Part shown: positions 8,118 through 16,814 of the stretch, in pieces
How the letters are laid out: the number at the start of each line of letters is the position of its first letter
Position numbering within the stretch: position 1 is the first letter of the stretch
NCBI RefSeq assembly: GCF_025464955.1
Contig: NZ_JAODNM010000130.1
Location: 17,875-81,874, forward strand
From: Amycolatopsis sp.
GTDB lineage: Bacteria > Actinomycetota > Actinomycetes > Mycobacteriales > Pseudonocardiaceae
Length of the DNA: 64,000 bases
Direction: 5' to 3'
Notes under the pieces: model-generated
What the model saw: only the letters and a program-made list of their open reading frames with translations
Databases searched by the model: none
What the model was told of the DNA's origin: nothing
Translations under genes and position numbers: made by a program

Positions 8118-9731
8118 ATGGACACCCCGGTGCTGAGCAGCTCCGCCGACCCGCGGAGCGAAGAGTACGCACGTAGTTCCCTTGCGCATGCCGAGCTGGT
8201 CGAGGACCTCGACAAGAGGCTGTCGTCAGCTCGGCTCGGTGGTCCCGAGAAATCGCGTACACGACATGTCGAACGCGGCAAGCTGCTGCCGCGCGACCGG
8301 GTGGATACCCTGCTCGACCCGGGGTCCCCGTTTCTCGAGCTGTCGCCTCTCGCGGCGACCGGGCTGTACGACGACGAAGCGCCAGCCGCCGGGATCATCA
8401 CCGGGATTGGCCGCGTGTCCGGCCGCGAGTGCGTCATCGTGGCCAACGACGCCACGGTCAAGGGCGGCACGTACTACCCGATGACGGTCAAGAAGCACCT
8501 GCGCGCGCAGGAAGTCGCGCTGCACAACAACTTGCCGTGCCTCTACCTGGTCGACTCCGGCGGCGCGTTCCTGCCGCGCCAGGACGACGTCTTCCCGGAC
8601 CGCGAGCACTTCGGCCGGATCTTCTACAACCAGGCGACCATGTCGGCCCGCGGGATCCCGCAGATTGCCGCGGTGCTCGGTTCGTGCACCGCCGGCGGCG
8701 CGTATGTCCCGGCGATGAGCGACGAAGCGGTCATCGTGCGCAACCAGGGCACGATCTTCCTCGGCGGTCCGCCGCTGGTGAAGGCCGCGACCGGCGAGGT
8801 CGTCACGGCGGAGGACCTCGGCGGCGGAGACGTCCATTCGCGACAGTCCGGCGTCACCGACCACCTGGCGGACAACGACGCGCACGCGCTGAGCATCGTG
8901 CGGTCCATCGTATCGACGCTCGGGCCGCGCACGCCCAGGCCTTGGGATGTCCAGCCGACCGAAGAGCCCAAAGTGGACCCGCGGCAGCTGTACGGCGTGG
9001 TGCCGACGGACTCGCGGACCCCGTACGACGTGCGCGAGGTCATCGCGCGGATCGTCGACGGCAGCCGGTTCGCCGAGTTCAAAAAGGAGTACGGCTCCAC
9101 GCTCGTCACCGGCTTCGCGCACGTCCACGGTCACCCGGTCGGGATCATCGCGAACAACGGCGTGCTGTTCTCCGAGTCGGCGATGAAGGGCGCGCATTTC
9201 ATCGAGCTGTGCGACAAACGCTCGATCCCGCTGCTGTTCCTGCAGAACATTTCCGGTTTCATGGTCGGCAAAGCCTACGAAGCAGGCGGTATTGCCAAGC
9301 ACGGCGCCAAGATGGTCACCGCGGTCGCGTGTGCCAGGGTCCCGAAGCTGACGGTGATCATCGGCGGTTCGTTCGGGGCAGGAAACTACTCGATGTGCGG
9401 CCGGGCTTATTCCCCGCGGTTCCTGTGGATGTGGCCGAATGCGCGGATCTCGGTGATGGGCGGCGAACAGGCCGCGTCCGTGTTGTCGACGGTTCGTCGT
9501 GACGGCATCGAGGCGCGCGGCGGCGAATGGTCCACAGCGGACGAAGAACTGTTCAAGGACCCGATCCGCGAGCAGTACGAGGCTCAGGGCAGCCCGTACT
9601 ACTCGACGGCGCGGTTGTGGGACGACGGTGTGATCGACCCGGCGGACACCCGCACGGTGGTCGGCCTCGCGCTGTCGGCCGCGGCCAACGCGCCGCTGGA
9701 ACCGGTCAACTACGGCGTCTTTAGAATGTGA
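8118..9731 (+). CDS. Acyl-CoA carboxylase carboxyltransferase subunit (methylcrotonyl-CoA carboxylase beta-like)
   Basis: A 537-residue carboxyltransferase that moves CO2 from biotin to an acyl-CoA. The two crotonase-like halves are visible: the N-half with NDATVKGGTYYPMTVKKH (about 114-131) and GSCTAGGAYVPAM (about 193-205), the C-half with NNGVLFSESAMKGAHF and GGSFGAGNYSMCGRAYSPRF (about 416-435). The YYPMTVKKH and NYSMCGRAY patterns are those of the 3-methylcrotonyl-CoA/geranyl-CoA group rather than propionyl-CoA carboxylase, by family knowledge. GAGGAG precedes the ATG. It is first in an operon with the biotin subunit (9742) and an acyl-CoA dehydrogenase, matching leucine/isovalerate catabolism, and is preceded by two TetR operators. 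Confidence 0.9.
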   Translation: MDTPVLSSSADPRSEEYARSSLAHAELVEDLDKRLSSARLGGPEKSRTRHVERGKLLPRDRVDTLLDPGSPFLELSPLAATGLYDDEAPAAGIITGIGRVSGRECVIVANDATVKGGTYYPMTVKKHLRAQEVALHNNLPCLYLVDSGGAFLPRQDDVFPDREHFGRIFYNQATMSARGIPQIAAVLGSCTAGGAYVPAMSDEAVIVRNQGTIFLGGPPLVKAATGEVVTAEDLGGGDVHSRQSGVTDHLADNDAHALSIVRSIVSTLGPRTPRPWDVQPTEEPKVDPRQLYGVVPTDSRTPYDVREVIARIVDGSRFAEFKKEYGSTLVTGFAHVHGHPVGIIANNGVLFSESAMKGAHFIELCDKRSIPLLFLQNISGFMVGKAYEAGGIAKHGAKMVTAVACARVPKLTVIIGGSFGAGNYSMCGRAYSPRFLWMWPNARISVMGGEQAASVLSTVRRDGIEARGGEWSTADEELFKDPIREQYEAQGSPYYSTARLWDDGVIDPADTRTVVGLALSAAANAPLEPVNYGVFRM

Positions 9732-9741
9732 CGAGCAGGAT

Positions 9742-11733
9742 GTGAGCGAAGTGTTCGATACAGTTCTGGTCGCCAATCGTGGCGAGATCGCCGTCCGGGT
9801 CATCCGGTCCCTGCAGGACATGGGGATCCGCTCGGTCGCGGTCTACAGCGACGCGGACGGCGATGCCAAGCACGTCCGCGAAGCGCACACCGCTGTCCGC
9901 ATCGGCCCGGCCGAAGCCTCGGAAAGCTATCTGTCCATTCCCGCTATCGTGCAGGCCGCTCTGGATACCGGGGCGCAGGCTGTTCACCCGGGCTATGGCT
10001 TCCTCGCGGAGAACGCGGCTTTCGCACGCGCCTGCGTCGACGCCGGGATCGTGTTCATCGGCCCGCCCGCGAGCGCGATCGACGCGATGGGCGACAAGAT
10101 CCGGGCCAAGGCGACAGTGTCGGCGGCCGGAGTTCCCGTGGTGCCGGGCAAATCCGATGTGGACATTCCGAAGGGTGGCTACGCGGCCGCGGCCGAAGAG
10201 GTCGGGTTCCCGTTGCTGCTCAAGCCGTCCGCCGGTGGCGGCGGCAAGGGCATGCGCCTGGTGACGAAAGCCGCGGACCTGGCGGACGCGATCGAGTCCG
10301 CGCGGCGCGAGGCCAAGGGTTCGTTCGGCGACGACACGCTGCTCATGGAACGGTTCGTCACCACGCCCCGGCATATCGAGATCCAGGTGCTGGCGGACGC
10401 GCACGGGAACGTCATCCACCTCGGCGAGCGCGAGTGCAGCCTTCAGCGGCGGCACCAGAAGATCATCGAAGAGGCTCCTTCGGTCCTGCTGGACGAAGAG
10501 ACCCGCGCGCGCATGGGCGCGTCCGCTGTGGAGGCAGCCCGCTCGTGTGGTTACGTCGGTGCCGGCACGGTCGAGTTCATTATGTCCGCGAAAACACCGG
10601 ACGAGTACTTCTTCATGGAGATGAACACGCGGCTGCAGGTCGAGCACCCGGTGACCGAGTTGGTGACCGGGCTCGACCTCGTCGAGTGGCAGGTGAAGAT
10701 CGCCGCTGGTGAACACCTTTCCGTTACGCAGCAGGATGTCCGGTTTACTGGGCACGCCGTCGAGGCCCGCGTTTACGCCGAGGACCCGTCGCGCGGGTTC
10801 ATCCCCACCGGTGGCACCGTGCTCGCCGTGCACGAGCCCGCGGGTGACGGGGTCCGGGTCGATTCGTGGATGACCGAGGGCGCGGTGATCGGCTCGAACT
10901 ACGACCCGATGCTCGCGAAGATCATCGCGTGGGGGCCGGATCGGGCCTCCGCGCTGCACCGGCTGGACCTGGCGCTTGCCGACACAGCACTGCTCGGCGT
11001 CGGCACGAACATCATGTTCCTTCGTGGACTGCTCGGCGACGACGAGGTCCGGGCAGGCAAGCTCGACACCGAACTTGTCGAGCGCCGGTTGTCCACTTTG
11101 GTCTCGGCCGAAGTGCCCACCGAGTTCTTCGTCGCGGCGGCGCTGAACAAGCTGCTGGCGCTGCGCCCGAAGGGGTCCATTGTGGATCCGTGGGACGTGC
11201 CGAGTGGCTGGCGGCTCGGGTCCGCGGGCGGGGTCACCTTCCGGCTCAAGTCCGGTGACGCCGAAGCTGTGGTCCGCGTGGAAGGGACCCCCGAGGACGC
11301 ACTGGTCACTGTGGACGGCGGTACGCCCGAGCGGTTTTCCGCGCGGCTGGAGTCCGATCTGCTCGAAATCCGTCATCTGGGCGGATTCCACCGGTACCGG
11401 TACGCGACTGCGGACAGGGCGCTGTGGCTGGCCCGCGACGGTTGGTGCCTCGCTCTTGCAGAACAGGAAAACCTCCTTACCGCGCAAGGGGTTTCGGCGG
11501 GGTCCGGTCCGGTCAAGAGCCCGATGCCCGGAACTGTGCTCGTGGTCAAGGTCGCCAAGGGCGACGTCGTCAGCGCCGGCACCCCGCTGCTCGTCGTCGA
11601 GGCGATGAAGATGGAACACACCATCACCGCGCCCGTCGACGGGCTTGTCAGTGAACTCCACGTCCAGGCCGGCCAACAGGTCGCGATGGACGAAAACCTC
11701 GCCTTGGTCACCCCACAGGAGAATTCGAAATGA
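9742..11733 (+). CDS. Acyl-CoA carboxylase biotin carboxylase/biotin carrier subunit (MCC alpha-like)
   Basis: A 663-residue fused subunit. The N-terminal 450 residues are a biotin carboxylase: VLVANRGEIAVRVIR at 8-22, the Gly-rich ATP-binding loop SAGGGGKGM (about 164-172) and EMNTRLQVEHPVTE (about 293-306). The C-terminal 75 residues are the biotinyl domain, with the biotinylated lysine K623 in VVEAMKMEHT. It carboxylates its own biotin using ATP and bicarbonate for transfer by the upstream subunit. The GTG start follows a GAGCAGGA ribosome site, 10 bases after the accD stop, and its end overlaps the dehydrogenase start by four bases (ATGA). Confidence 0.93.
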   Translation: MSEVFDTVLVANRGEIAVRVIRSLQDMGIRSVAVYSDADGDAKHVREAHTAVRIGPAEASESYLSIPAIVQAALDTGAQAVHPGYGFLAENAAFARACVDAGIVFIGPPASAIDAMGDKIRAKATVSAAGVPVVPGKSDVDIPKGGYAAAAEEVGFPLLLKPSAGGGGKGMRLVTKAADLADAIESARREAKGSFGDDTLLMERFVTTPRHIEIQVLADAHGNVIHLGERECSLQRRHQKIIEEAPSVLLDEETRARMGASAVEAARSCGYVGAGTVEFIMSAKTPDEYFFMEMNTRLQVEHPVTELVTGLDLVEWQVKIAAGEHLSVTQQDVRFTGHAVEARVYAEDPSRGFIPTGGTVLAVHEPAGDGVRVDSWMTEGAVIGSNYDPMLAKIIAWGPDRASALHRLDLALADTALLGVGTNIMFLRGLLGDDEVRAGKLDTELVERRLSTLVSAEVPTEFFVAAALNKLLALRPKGSIVDPWDVPSGWRLGSAGGVTFRLKSGDAEAVVRVEGTPEDALVTVDGGTPERFSARLESDLLEIRHLGGFHRYRYATADRALWLARDGWCLALAEQENLLTAQGVSAGSGPVKSPMPGTVLVVKVAKGDVVSAGTPLLVVEAMKMEHTITAPVDGLVSELHVQAGQQVAMDENLALVTPQENSK

Positions 11734-12884
11734 TCGACTTCCGGTTGGACGAAGAGTACGAAGCCCTGCGAAAGACCGTCGAGGACTTTGCGCATTCCGA
11801 AGTCGCGCCCGTGATCGGTGACTTCTACCAGCGGGAGGAATTCCCGTACGAAATCGTGTCGAAGATGGCTCAAATGGGCCTCTTCGGACTGCCGATCTCA
11901 GAGGAGTTCGGCGGCATGGGCGGCGACTACTTCGCGCTGTGCCTCGCGTTGGAAGAACTCGCCAGGGTCGATTCTTCGGTCGCGATCACCTTGGAGGCCG
12001 GGGTTTCGCTCGGTGCCATGCCGATCTACCGGTTCGGCACGCAGGCACAGAAGGAAACCTGGCTCCCCGCGTTGACCGCCGGTGAGGCGCTCGGCGCGTT
12101 CGGCCTCACCGAGCCGGGTGGTGGTTCGGACGCCGGCGCGACGCGCACGCGGGCCGTCGACGACGGCGGCGAGTGGGTCATCAACGGCAGCAAGTCGTTC
12201 ATCACCAACTCGGGCACCGACATCACGCGCCTGGTCACGGTCACCGCTGTCACCGGCGTGATGGACAACGGGCGCAAGGAGATTTCGGCGATCATCGTGC
12301 CCTCGGGTACGCCCGGCTTCGAGGTGGAGAAGAAATACTCGAAGGTCGGCTGGAACGCGTCCGACACCCACGGCCTGGCGTTCACCGATGTCCGCGTGCC
12401 CAAGGAGAACCTCGTCGGCGAACGCGGCCGCGGGTACGCGCAGTTCCTGTCCATTTTGGACGAGGGCCGCGTGGCGATCGCCGCGGTGAGTGTCGGCTTG
12501 GCGCAGGGCTGCGTCGACGAGTCGGTGCGGTATGTCTCCGAGCGCGAGGCGTTCGGGCACAAGATCGGGACGTACCAGGCGCTGCAGTTCAAGATCGCCG
12601 ACATGGAGGTCCGTACGCACACCGCGCGGCTCGCCTACTATGCGGCGGCGTCGAAGATGCTGCGAGGCGAACCGTTCAAGAAGGAAGCCGCGATCGCGAA
12701 GCTCGTCGCGTCGAACGCGGCCATGGACAACGCGCGGGACGCCACGCAGATCTTCGGTGGCTACGGGTTCATGAACGAGTTCCCGGTCGGGCGTTTCTAC
12801 CGCGACGCGAAGATCCTTGAGATCGGCGAGGGCACCAGCGAGGTCCAGCGCATGCTCATCGCCCGCCACCTCGGCGTCGCCTGA
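11730..12884 (+). CDS. Acyl-CoA dehydrogenase (isovaleryl-CoA dehydrogenase-like)
   Basis: A 384-residue flavoprotein that makes the alpha,beta double bond in acyl-CoAs. It has the family patterns GAFGLTEPGGGSDA (about 122-135), SKSFITNSG (about 153-161) and the C-terminal ATQIFGGYGF (about 340-349), with the likely catalytic base E367 in EIGEGTSEVQ. Length is normal. Substrate is not fixed by the sequence; being third in the operon after an MCC-like carboxylase suggests isovaleryl-CoA or another branched-chain acyl-CoA, and electrons would go to ETF. The ATG overlaps the biotin-subunit stop. Confidence 0.9.
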   Translation: MIDFRLDEEYEALRKTVEDFAHSEVAPVIGDFYQREEFPYEIVSKMAQMGLFGLPISEEFGGMGGDYFALCLALEELARVDSSVAITLEAGVSLGAMPIYRFGTQAQKETWLPALTAGEALGAFGLTEPGGGSDAGATRTRAVDDGGEWVINGSKSFITNSGTDITRLVTVTAVTGVMDNGRKEISAIIVPSGTPGFEVEKKYSKVGWNASDTHGLAFTDVRVPKENLVGERGRGYAQFLSILDEGRVAIAAVSVGLAQGCVDESVRYVSEREAFGHKIGTYQALQFKIADMEVRTHTARLAYYAAASKMLRGEPFKKEAAIAKLVASNAAMDNARDATQIFGGYGFMNEFPVGRFYRDAKILEIGEGTSEVQRMLIARHLGVA

Positions 12885-12894
12885 GCGTCCGCAA

Positions 12895-13345
12895 GCAGGG
12901 CACTTTAGTGGTTCTTGTGTCGTGTGTGTGGGTCCGCGACGCCTCAGTGGGTGCCGGGTGATGTGGACTGGCCTCGTTTTACCGCGGCAGGGGCGGGTGG
13001 TGTGGGGGGAAGGGATTCTGAAGGCCGGTTGGGGTGGCTGGGTGGTGCCGGTGCGGCTGGTGAGGTTCCTGAGGTCAGCGGGTGTGGTCGGCTGGTGGTG
13101 ACTGTGGGACTCGTCGGTTTGAACGTGGGACTCGCCGGGCCGGAGTGTGGGACTCGCCGATGGGCTGTGCGAGTCCCACGTTCAGCGAGGGCGAGTCCCA
13201 CAATCAGACCGGCGAGTCCCACACCCAGCTCCGGACACCGACACGACCCGGCCCTTGCTGCGGTAAAACGCAGCCAGTCCACAGCAACCAGCACCCACAC
13301 AGACGACCGAAGAGCCACAAAAGTACAAAAGTGCCCGGCCGGCGG
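12895..13345. repeat. Large nested inverted repeat (element D) in the acd-hemL gap
   Basis: The 491-base gap between the acyl-CoA dehydrogenase and hemL is filled by one two-armed structure. Outer arms: about 12895-12997 and the complement of about 13247-13345 share GTGGACTGGC, CGTTTTACCG and the edge GGGCACTTT. Inner part: GTGGGACTCG at 13104, 13125 and 13147, then its complement CGAGTCCCAC at 13170, 13192 and 13213; the spacings 21, 22, 23, 22, 21 are mirror-symmetric. The transcript could fold into one long interrupted hairpin. No convincing coding frame is present. A partial relative of the outer arm lies near 63820. The hemL promoter must lie within or just after it. Confidence 0.8.
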
Positions 13346-13375
13346 GCGTGCCGCGCGATTTGCGAGACTGGACGG

Positions 13376-14680
13376 GTGACAGCTGGAGTCGATCAGTCCA
13401 AGGCCTGGTTCGCGCGGGCGAAAGCGTCGACGCCGGGCGGGGTGAACTCCCCGGTCCGGGCGTTCAACTCGGTCGGTGGGACCCCGAGGTTCATGGTCCG
13501 GGGTGACGGGCCGTACCTCTGGGACGCCGACGGCACCCGTTACGTCGACCTGGTCTCCTCGTGGGGGCCGATGATCCTCGGCCACGCGCATCCGGACGTC
13601 GTCCGAGCCGTCCAGGAGGCCGCCGTCAACGGGCTGTCCTTCGGCACGCCGACCGGCGGCGAGGTCGAGCTCGCCGAGGAGCTGATCGGCCGGGTCGACC
13701 CGGTGCAGCAGGTGCGGTTGGTCAACTCCGGTACCGAGGCGACGATGAGCGCCGTCCGGCTCGCTCGCGGTTTCACCGGTCGCAGCAAGATCATCAAGTT
13801 CGCCGGGTGTTACCACGGCCACGTCGACGCGCTGCTCGCCGAAGCGGGCTCCGGGCTGGCGACGCTGGGGCTGCCGACGTCACCTGGCGTCACAGGCGCG
13901 CAGGCCGCGGACACCATCGTGCTGCCGTACAACGATCTCGACGCCGTCCGAAAGTCCTTTATGGACAATCCGGACACCGTCGCCGCGATCATCACCGAAG
14001 CGGCCGCGGGCAACATGGGCGCCATCGCCCCGGATGACGGCTTCAACGCCGGACTGCGTGATCTCGCCCACGCCCACGGCGCGCTGCTGGTGATGGACGA
14101 GGTGATGACCGGCTTCCGCGTCTCCCATTCGGGCTGGTTCGGCATCGAAGGCGTCGAAGGCGACCTCTACACGTTCGGCAAGGTCATGTCCGGCGGGCTG
14201 CCCGCGGCGGCCTTCGGCGGGCGGGCCGACATCATGGCGCGGCTGGCCCCTGGCGGGCCGGTCTACCAAGCCGGAACGCTCTCGGGGAACCCCGTGGCCG
14301 TCGCCGCCGGGCTCGCGACCCTGCGTGCCGCCGACGAGTCGGTGTACCGCGCGCTGGACGTCAACTCGCAGCGTCTCGGCGTCCTGTTCGGCGAAGCGCT
14401 GACGGCTGCCGGTGTCGCACATACCGTGCAGTTCGCGGGCAACCTGGTCAGCGTGTTCTTCACCGAGAACCGGGTGCGTGACTACGCGGGCGCGCAGGCC
14501 GCGGAAACCTGGCGCTTCCCGGCCTTCTTCCATGCGCTGCTCGACGCGGGCGTCTACCCGCCACCGAGCGCGTACGAAGCATGGTTCGTCAACGCGGCCA
14601 TGGACGACGCCGCGTTCGACGTGATCGAGAAGGCGTTGCCCGCCGCAGCGCAGGCGGCGGCCGTGGCGGTGAAGCCGTGA
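13376..14680 (+). CDS. hemL: Glutamate-1-semialdehyde 2,1-aminomutase
   Basis: A 434-residue PLP enzyme of the class III aminotransferase fold that converts glutamate-1-semialdehyde to 5-aminolevulinate for heme. The Schiff-base lysine is K269 in YTFGKVMSGGLPAAAFGG; TPGGVNSPVRAF (19-30), NSGTEATM (117-124) and MDEVMTGFR (240-248) are diagnostic. The GTG at 13376 fits the usual HemL N-terminus; the frame continues upstream into the repeat but without homologous sequence, and the ribosome site is weak. It overlaps the next gene by four bases. Its place ahead of the cytochrome c maturation genes links heme supply and cytochrome assembly. Confidence 0.95.
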   Translation: MTAGVDQSKAWFARAKASTPGGVNSPVRAFNSVGGTPRFMVRGDGPYLWDADGTRYVDLVSSWGPMILGHAHPDVVRAVQEAAVNGLSFGTPTGGEVELAEELIGRVDPVQQVRLVNSGTEATMSAVRLARGFTGRSKIIKFAGCYHGHVDALLAEAGSGLATLGLPTSPGVTGAQAADTIVLPYNDLDAVRKSFMDNPDTVAAIITEAAAGNMGAIAPDDGFNAGLRDLAHAHGALLVMDEVMTGFRVSHSGWFGIEGVEGDLYTFGKVMSGGLPAAAFGGRADIMARLAPGGPVYQAGTLSGNPVAVAAGLATLRAADESVYRALDVNSQRLGVLFGEALTAAGVAHTVQFAGNLVSVFFTENRVRDYAGAQAAETWRFPAFFHALLDAGVYPPPSAYEAWFVNAAMDDAAFDVIEKALPAAAQAAAVAVKP

Positions 14681-15303
14681 CCACGATCGTGCACATGCTG
14701 AGGCATGGCGAGGTCCACAACCCGGACAAGATCCTCTACGGACGGCTGCCGGGTTTCCGGCTGTCCGAACGCGGTCAACGTCAGGCGCTGACGGTCGCGG
14801 AGGCCGTTGCCGGGCACGACATCGTGCACGTCGTCGCGTCACCGTTGCAGCGCGCGCAGGAGACGGCGGCGCCGATCGCCGGCGCGCACCGGCTCGACAT
14901 CGCGACCGACGCCAGGCTGATCGAGGCCGGGAACCAGTTCGAGGGCAAGCGGGTCGCCGTCGGCGATGGCGCGCTGCGGCAGCCGAAGCACTGGCCGAAG
15001 CTGCGCGACCCCTTCACGCCGTCGTGGGGCGAGCCGTACGTCGAGATCGCCCACCGGATGCTCGGCGCGGTCTACCGCGCGCGGGCGGCGGCGGAAGGGC
15101 ACGAGGCGCTGTGCGTGTCCCACCAGCTGCCGATCTGGACGCTGCGCAGGTTCCTGGAGGCGAAGCGGCTGTGGCACGACCCGCGCGCCAGGCAGTGCTC
15201 GCTCGCGTCGCTGACCAGCCTGGTGTTCGACGGCGAGGAGCTGGTCGACATCGTCTACAGCGAACCCGCGGGTTCGACCGATCCGAAGGTGACGGGCGCG
15301 TGA
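14677..15303 (+). CDS. Histidine phosphatase family protein
   Basis: A 208-residue protein of the phosphoglycerate-mutase-like branch-1 histidine phosphatases. The catalytic RHG motif is in HMLRHGEV with the phosphorylated histidine at residue 10; the second arginine region VASPLQRAQETA and the later CVSHQLP histidine complete the site. The substrate is unknown. It overlaps hemL (GTGA) and the next thioredoxin-like gene by four bases each. From family knowledge the same gene sits between hemL and the ResA-like gene in mycobacteria (Rv0525), so the position is conserved even though its role there is not clear. Confidence 0.88.
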   Translation: MTTIVHMLRHGEVHNPDKILYGRLPGFRLSERGQRQALTVAEAVAGHDIVHVVASPLQRAQETAAPIAGAHRLDIATDARLIEAGNQFEGKRVAVGDGALRQPKHWPKLRDPFTPSWGEPYVEIAHRMLGAVYRARAAAEGHEALCVSHQLPIWTLRRFLEAKRLWHDPRARQCSLASLTSLVFDGEELVDIVYSEPAGSTDPKVTGA

Positions 15304-15878
15304 AGCGACTCGCGGCGGCGGTTCTGCTGGCAGCGCTGACGCTGTCGGGGTGTTCGATCGGCAAGGACGCCGTCGCGCAGGGCAGCACGTTCTCGTTCGT
15401 CGCGCCCGGAGGCAAGGTCGACATCACCTATCCCGTCGCCGACCGCCAGCCCGCGCCGAAGCTGTCCGGCGACAGCCTGATGCAGGTCGGCAAGCAGGTC
15501 GGCATCGAGGACTTCCCCGGCAAGGTCGTCGTGCTGAACCTGTGGGGCCAGTGGTGCGGCCCGTGTCGGACGGAGGCGCCCGAGATGGAGAAGGTCAGCC
15601 AGCAGACCGCGAGCGCCGGGGTCCAGGTGCTCGGCATCGACCTGCGCGAGGACAGCGGCCGCCAGGCGCCGCAGGACTTCGTCCGCGACCGCGGGCTCAC
15701 CTACCCGTCGATCTTCGACCCGTCGGGCCGGATCCTGCTGCAGCTGTCGGGTTATCCGCGCAACGTCGTGCCGTCGACGCTCGTCCTCGACAAGCAGCAC
15801 CGCGTCGCCGCCGTCTTCCTGCGCACCCTCAACGCCGGCGACCTGCTGCCCCTGGTCCGCCAGCTGGCCGCCGAGTAA
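15300..15878 (+). CDS. TlpA/ResA-like thioredoxin lipoprotein
   Basis: A 192-residue membrane-anchored disulfide reductase. LTLSGCS forms a lipobox with C18, so the protein is probably a lipoprotein facing outwards. The thioredoxin fold follows, with active-site C86 and C89 in LWGQWCGPCRTE and the cis-proline region GYPRNVVPSTLVLD. It should keep apocytochrome c heme-binding cysteines reduced, drawing electrons through CcdA. The GTG start overlaps the phosphatase stop. A family A palindrome lies 12 bases after its stop, and ccdA starts 159 bases further on. Confidence 0.92.
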   Translation: MKRLAAAVLLAALTLSGCSIGKDAVAQGSTFSFVAPGGKVDITYPVADRQPAPKLSGDSLMQVGKQVGIEDFPGKVVVLNLWGQWCGPCRTEAPEMEKVSQQTASAGVQVLGIDLREDSGRQAPQDFVRDRGLTYPSIFDPSGRILLQLSGYPRNVVPSTLVLDKQHRVAAVFLRTLNAGDLLPLVRQLAAE

Positions 15879-15890
15879 GTCCCCAAAGCT

Positions 15891-15942
15891 CCCTCAGGGC
15901 CACCCTTGTGGCTTTCAACGCCACAAGGGTGGCCCTGAGGGG
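15891..15942. repeat. Family A palindromic element (copy A2)
   Basis: A perfect 22-base-pair inverted repeat with the 7-base loop TTTCAAC, core GGGCCACCCTTGTGGC. It lies between the ResA-like gene and ccdA, which have the same orientation, so a bidirectional terminator is not needed here. It may attenuate or end the upstream transcript. The eight bases before and after resemble those of the copy inside nuoG. Confidence 0.85.
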
Positions 15943-16037
15943 TCCTGGGCGACCAAGGGCGATACGTGACGTGAGGAGCATCCCGTTCAGCTATCCCCGG
16001 CGGCCTCACAAAAAGCTCACTGCCTACCCTGATCAGG

Positions 16038-16814
16038 GTGAACTCCTCGGTGACAGCGCTGGCGACCTCCGGTCCGCTACTGCTCGCCGCGGGAGTCGCT
16101 TTGCTCGCCGGGGCGATTTCGTTCGCCTCCCCGTGCGTGGTCCCGCTCGTTCCCGGTTACCTGGCGTACCTCGCGGCGCTGGTCGGCGCCGAAGCGCCGG
16201 CCGTCAGTGCTGGTGAGGAGCGTAAGAAGGGCCGGTTCGCGGTCGTCGGCGCGGCCGGGCTGTTCGTGCTCGGGTTCACCGTGGTGTTCGTCGCGGGCCT
16301 CGGCACCATCGTCTGGCTCGCCGACGAGCTGCTGATCAACCAGGACATCCTGCAGCGTGTCGGGGGAGTGCTGACGATTCTCATGGCACTCGTCTTCCTC
16401 GGCTGGATTCCCTGGCTGCAGCGGGACATCCGCTCGCACAAAGTGCCGAAGGGTGGCCTCTGGGGCGCTCCGGTGCTCGGCGCGGTGTTCGGCCTCGGCT
16501 GGACGCCGTGTCTCGGTCCGACGCTGTCCGGCGTGACGTCGATGGCTACCGCCACCGGCAGCGACGCCGTCCGCGGTTACGTGCTCGTGCTCATCTACTG
16601 CCTCGGTCTCGGGCTGCCGTTCCTGCTGATCGCGTTGGGCGCCCGCTGGGCCGTCCGGGCGACGGACTGGTTGCGCCGCAACGGCAGGCGGGTCCAGATC
16701 TTCGGCGGCGCGCTGCTGATGGTGGTCGGCGTCCTGCTCGTCACCGGGCTGTGGGCCGAGCTCGTCGGCTGGATGCGCGACGCGTTCATCTCCGACGTCA
16801 GGTTGCCTCTGTGA
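16038..16814 (+). CDS. ccdA: Cytochrome c biogenesis thiol transporter CcdA
   Basis: A 258-residue membrane protein with six predicted transmembrane segments. The two redox cysteines are in FASPCVVPLVPGY (first segment) and GLGWTPCLGPTLSG (fourth), the signature of the CcdA/DsbD transmembrane domain. It passes electrons from cytoplasmic thioredoxin to the extracytoplasmic ResA-like protein. The GTG start at 16038 begins a short polar leader before the first helix. Its stop overlaps the resB GTG by four bases. Confidence 0.93.
   Translation: MNSSVTALATSGPLLLAAGVALLAGAISFASPCVVPLVPGYLAYLAALVGAEAPAVSAGEERKKGRFAVVGAAGLFVLGFTVVFVAGLGTIVWLADELLINQDILQRVGGVLTILMALVFLGWIPWLQRDIRSHKVPKGGLWGAPVLGAVFGLGWTPCLGPTLSGVTSMATATGSDAVRGYVLVLIYCLGLGLPFLLIALGARWAVRATDWLRRNGRRVQIFGGALLMVVGVLLVTGLWAELVGWMRDAFISDVRLPL

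Noticed and set aside
9721..11676. Minus-strand open frame of 651 codons opposite the biotin carboxylase gene
   Set aside because: Complement of a well-supported gene with clear motifs; codon bias favours the plus strand.
13101..13222. CRISPR-like array upstream of hemL
   Set aside because: The repeated 10-mer changes orientation at the midpoint and spacers are only 11-13 bases, so it is a nested inverted repeat and not a CRISPR array; no cas gene is present.
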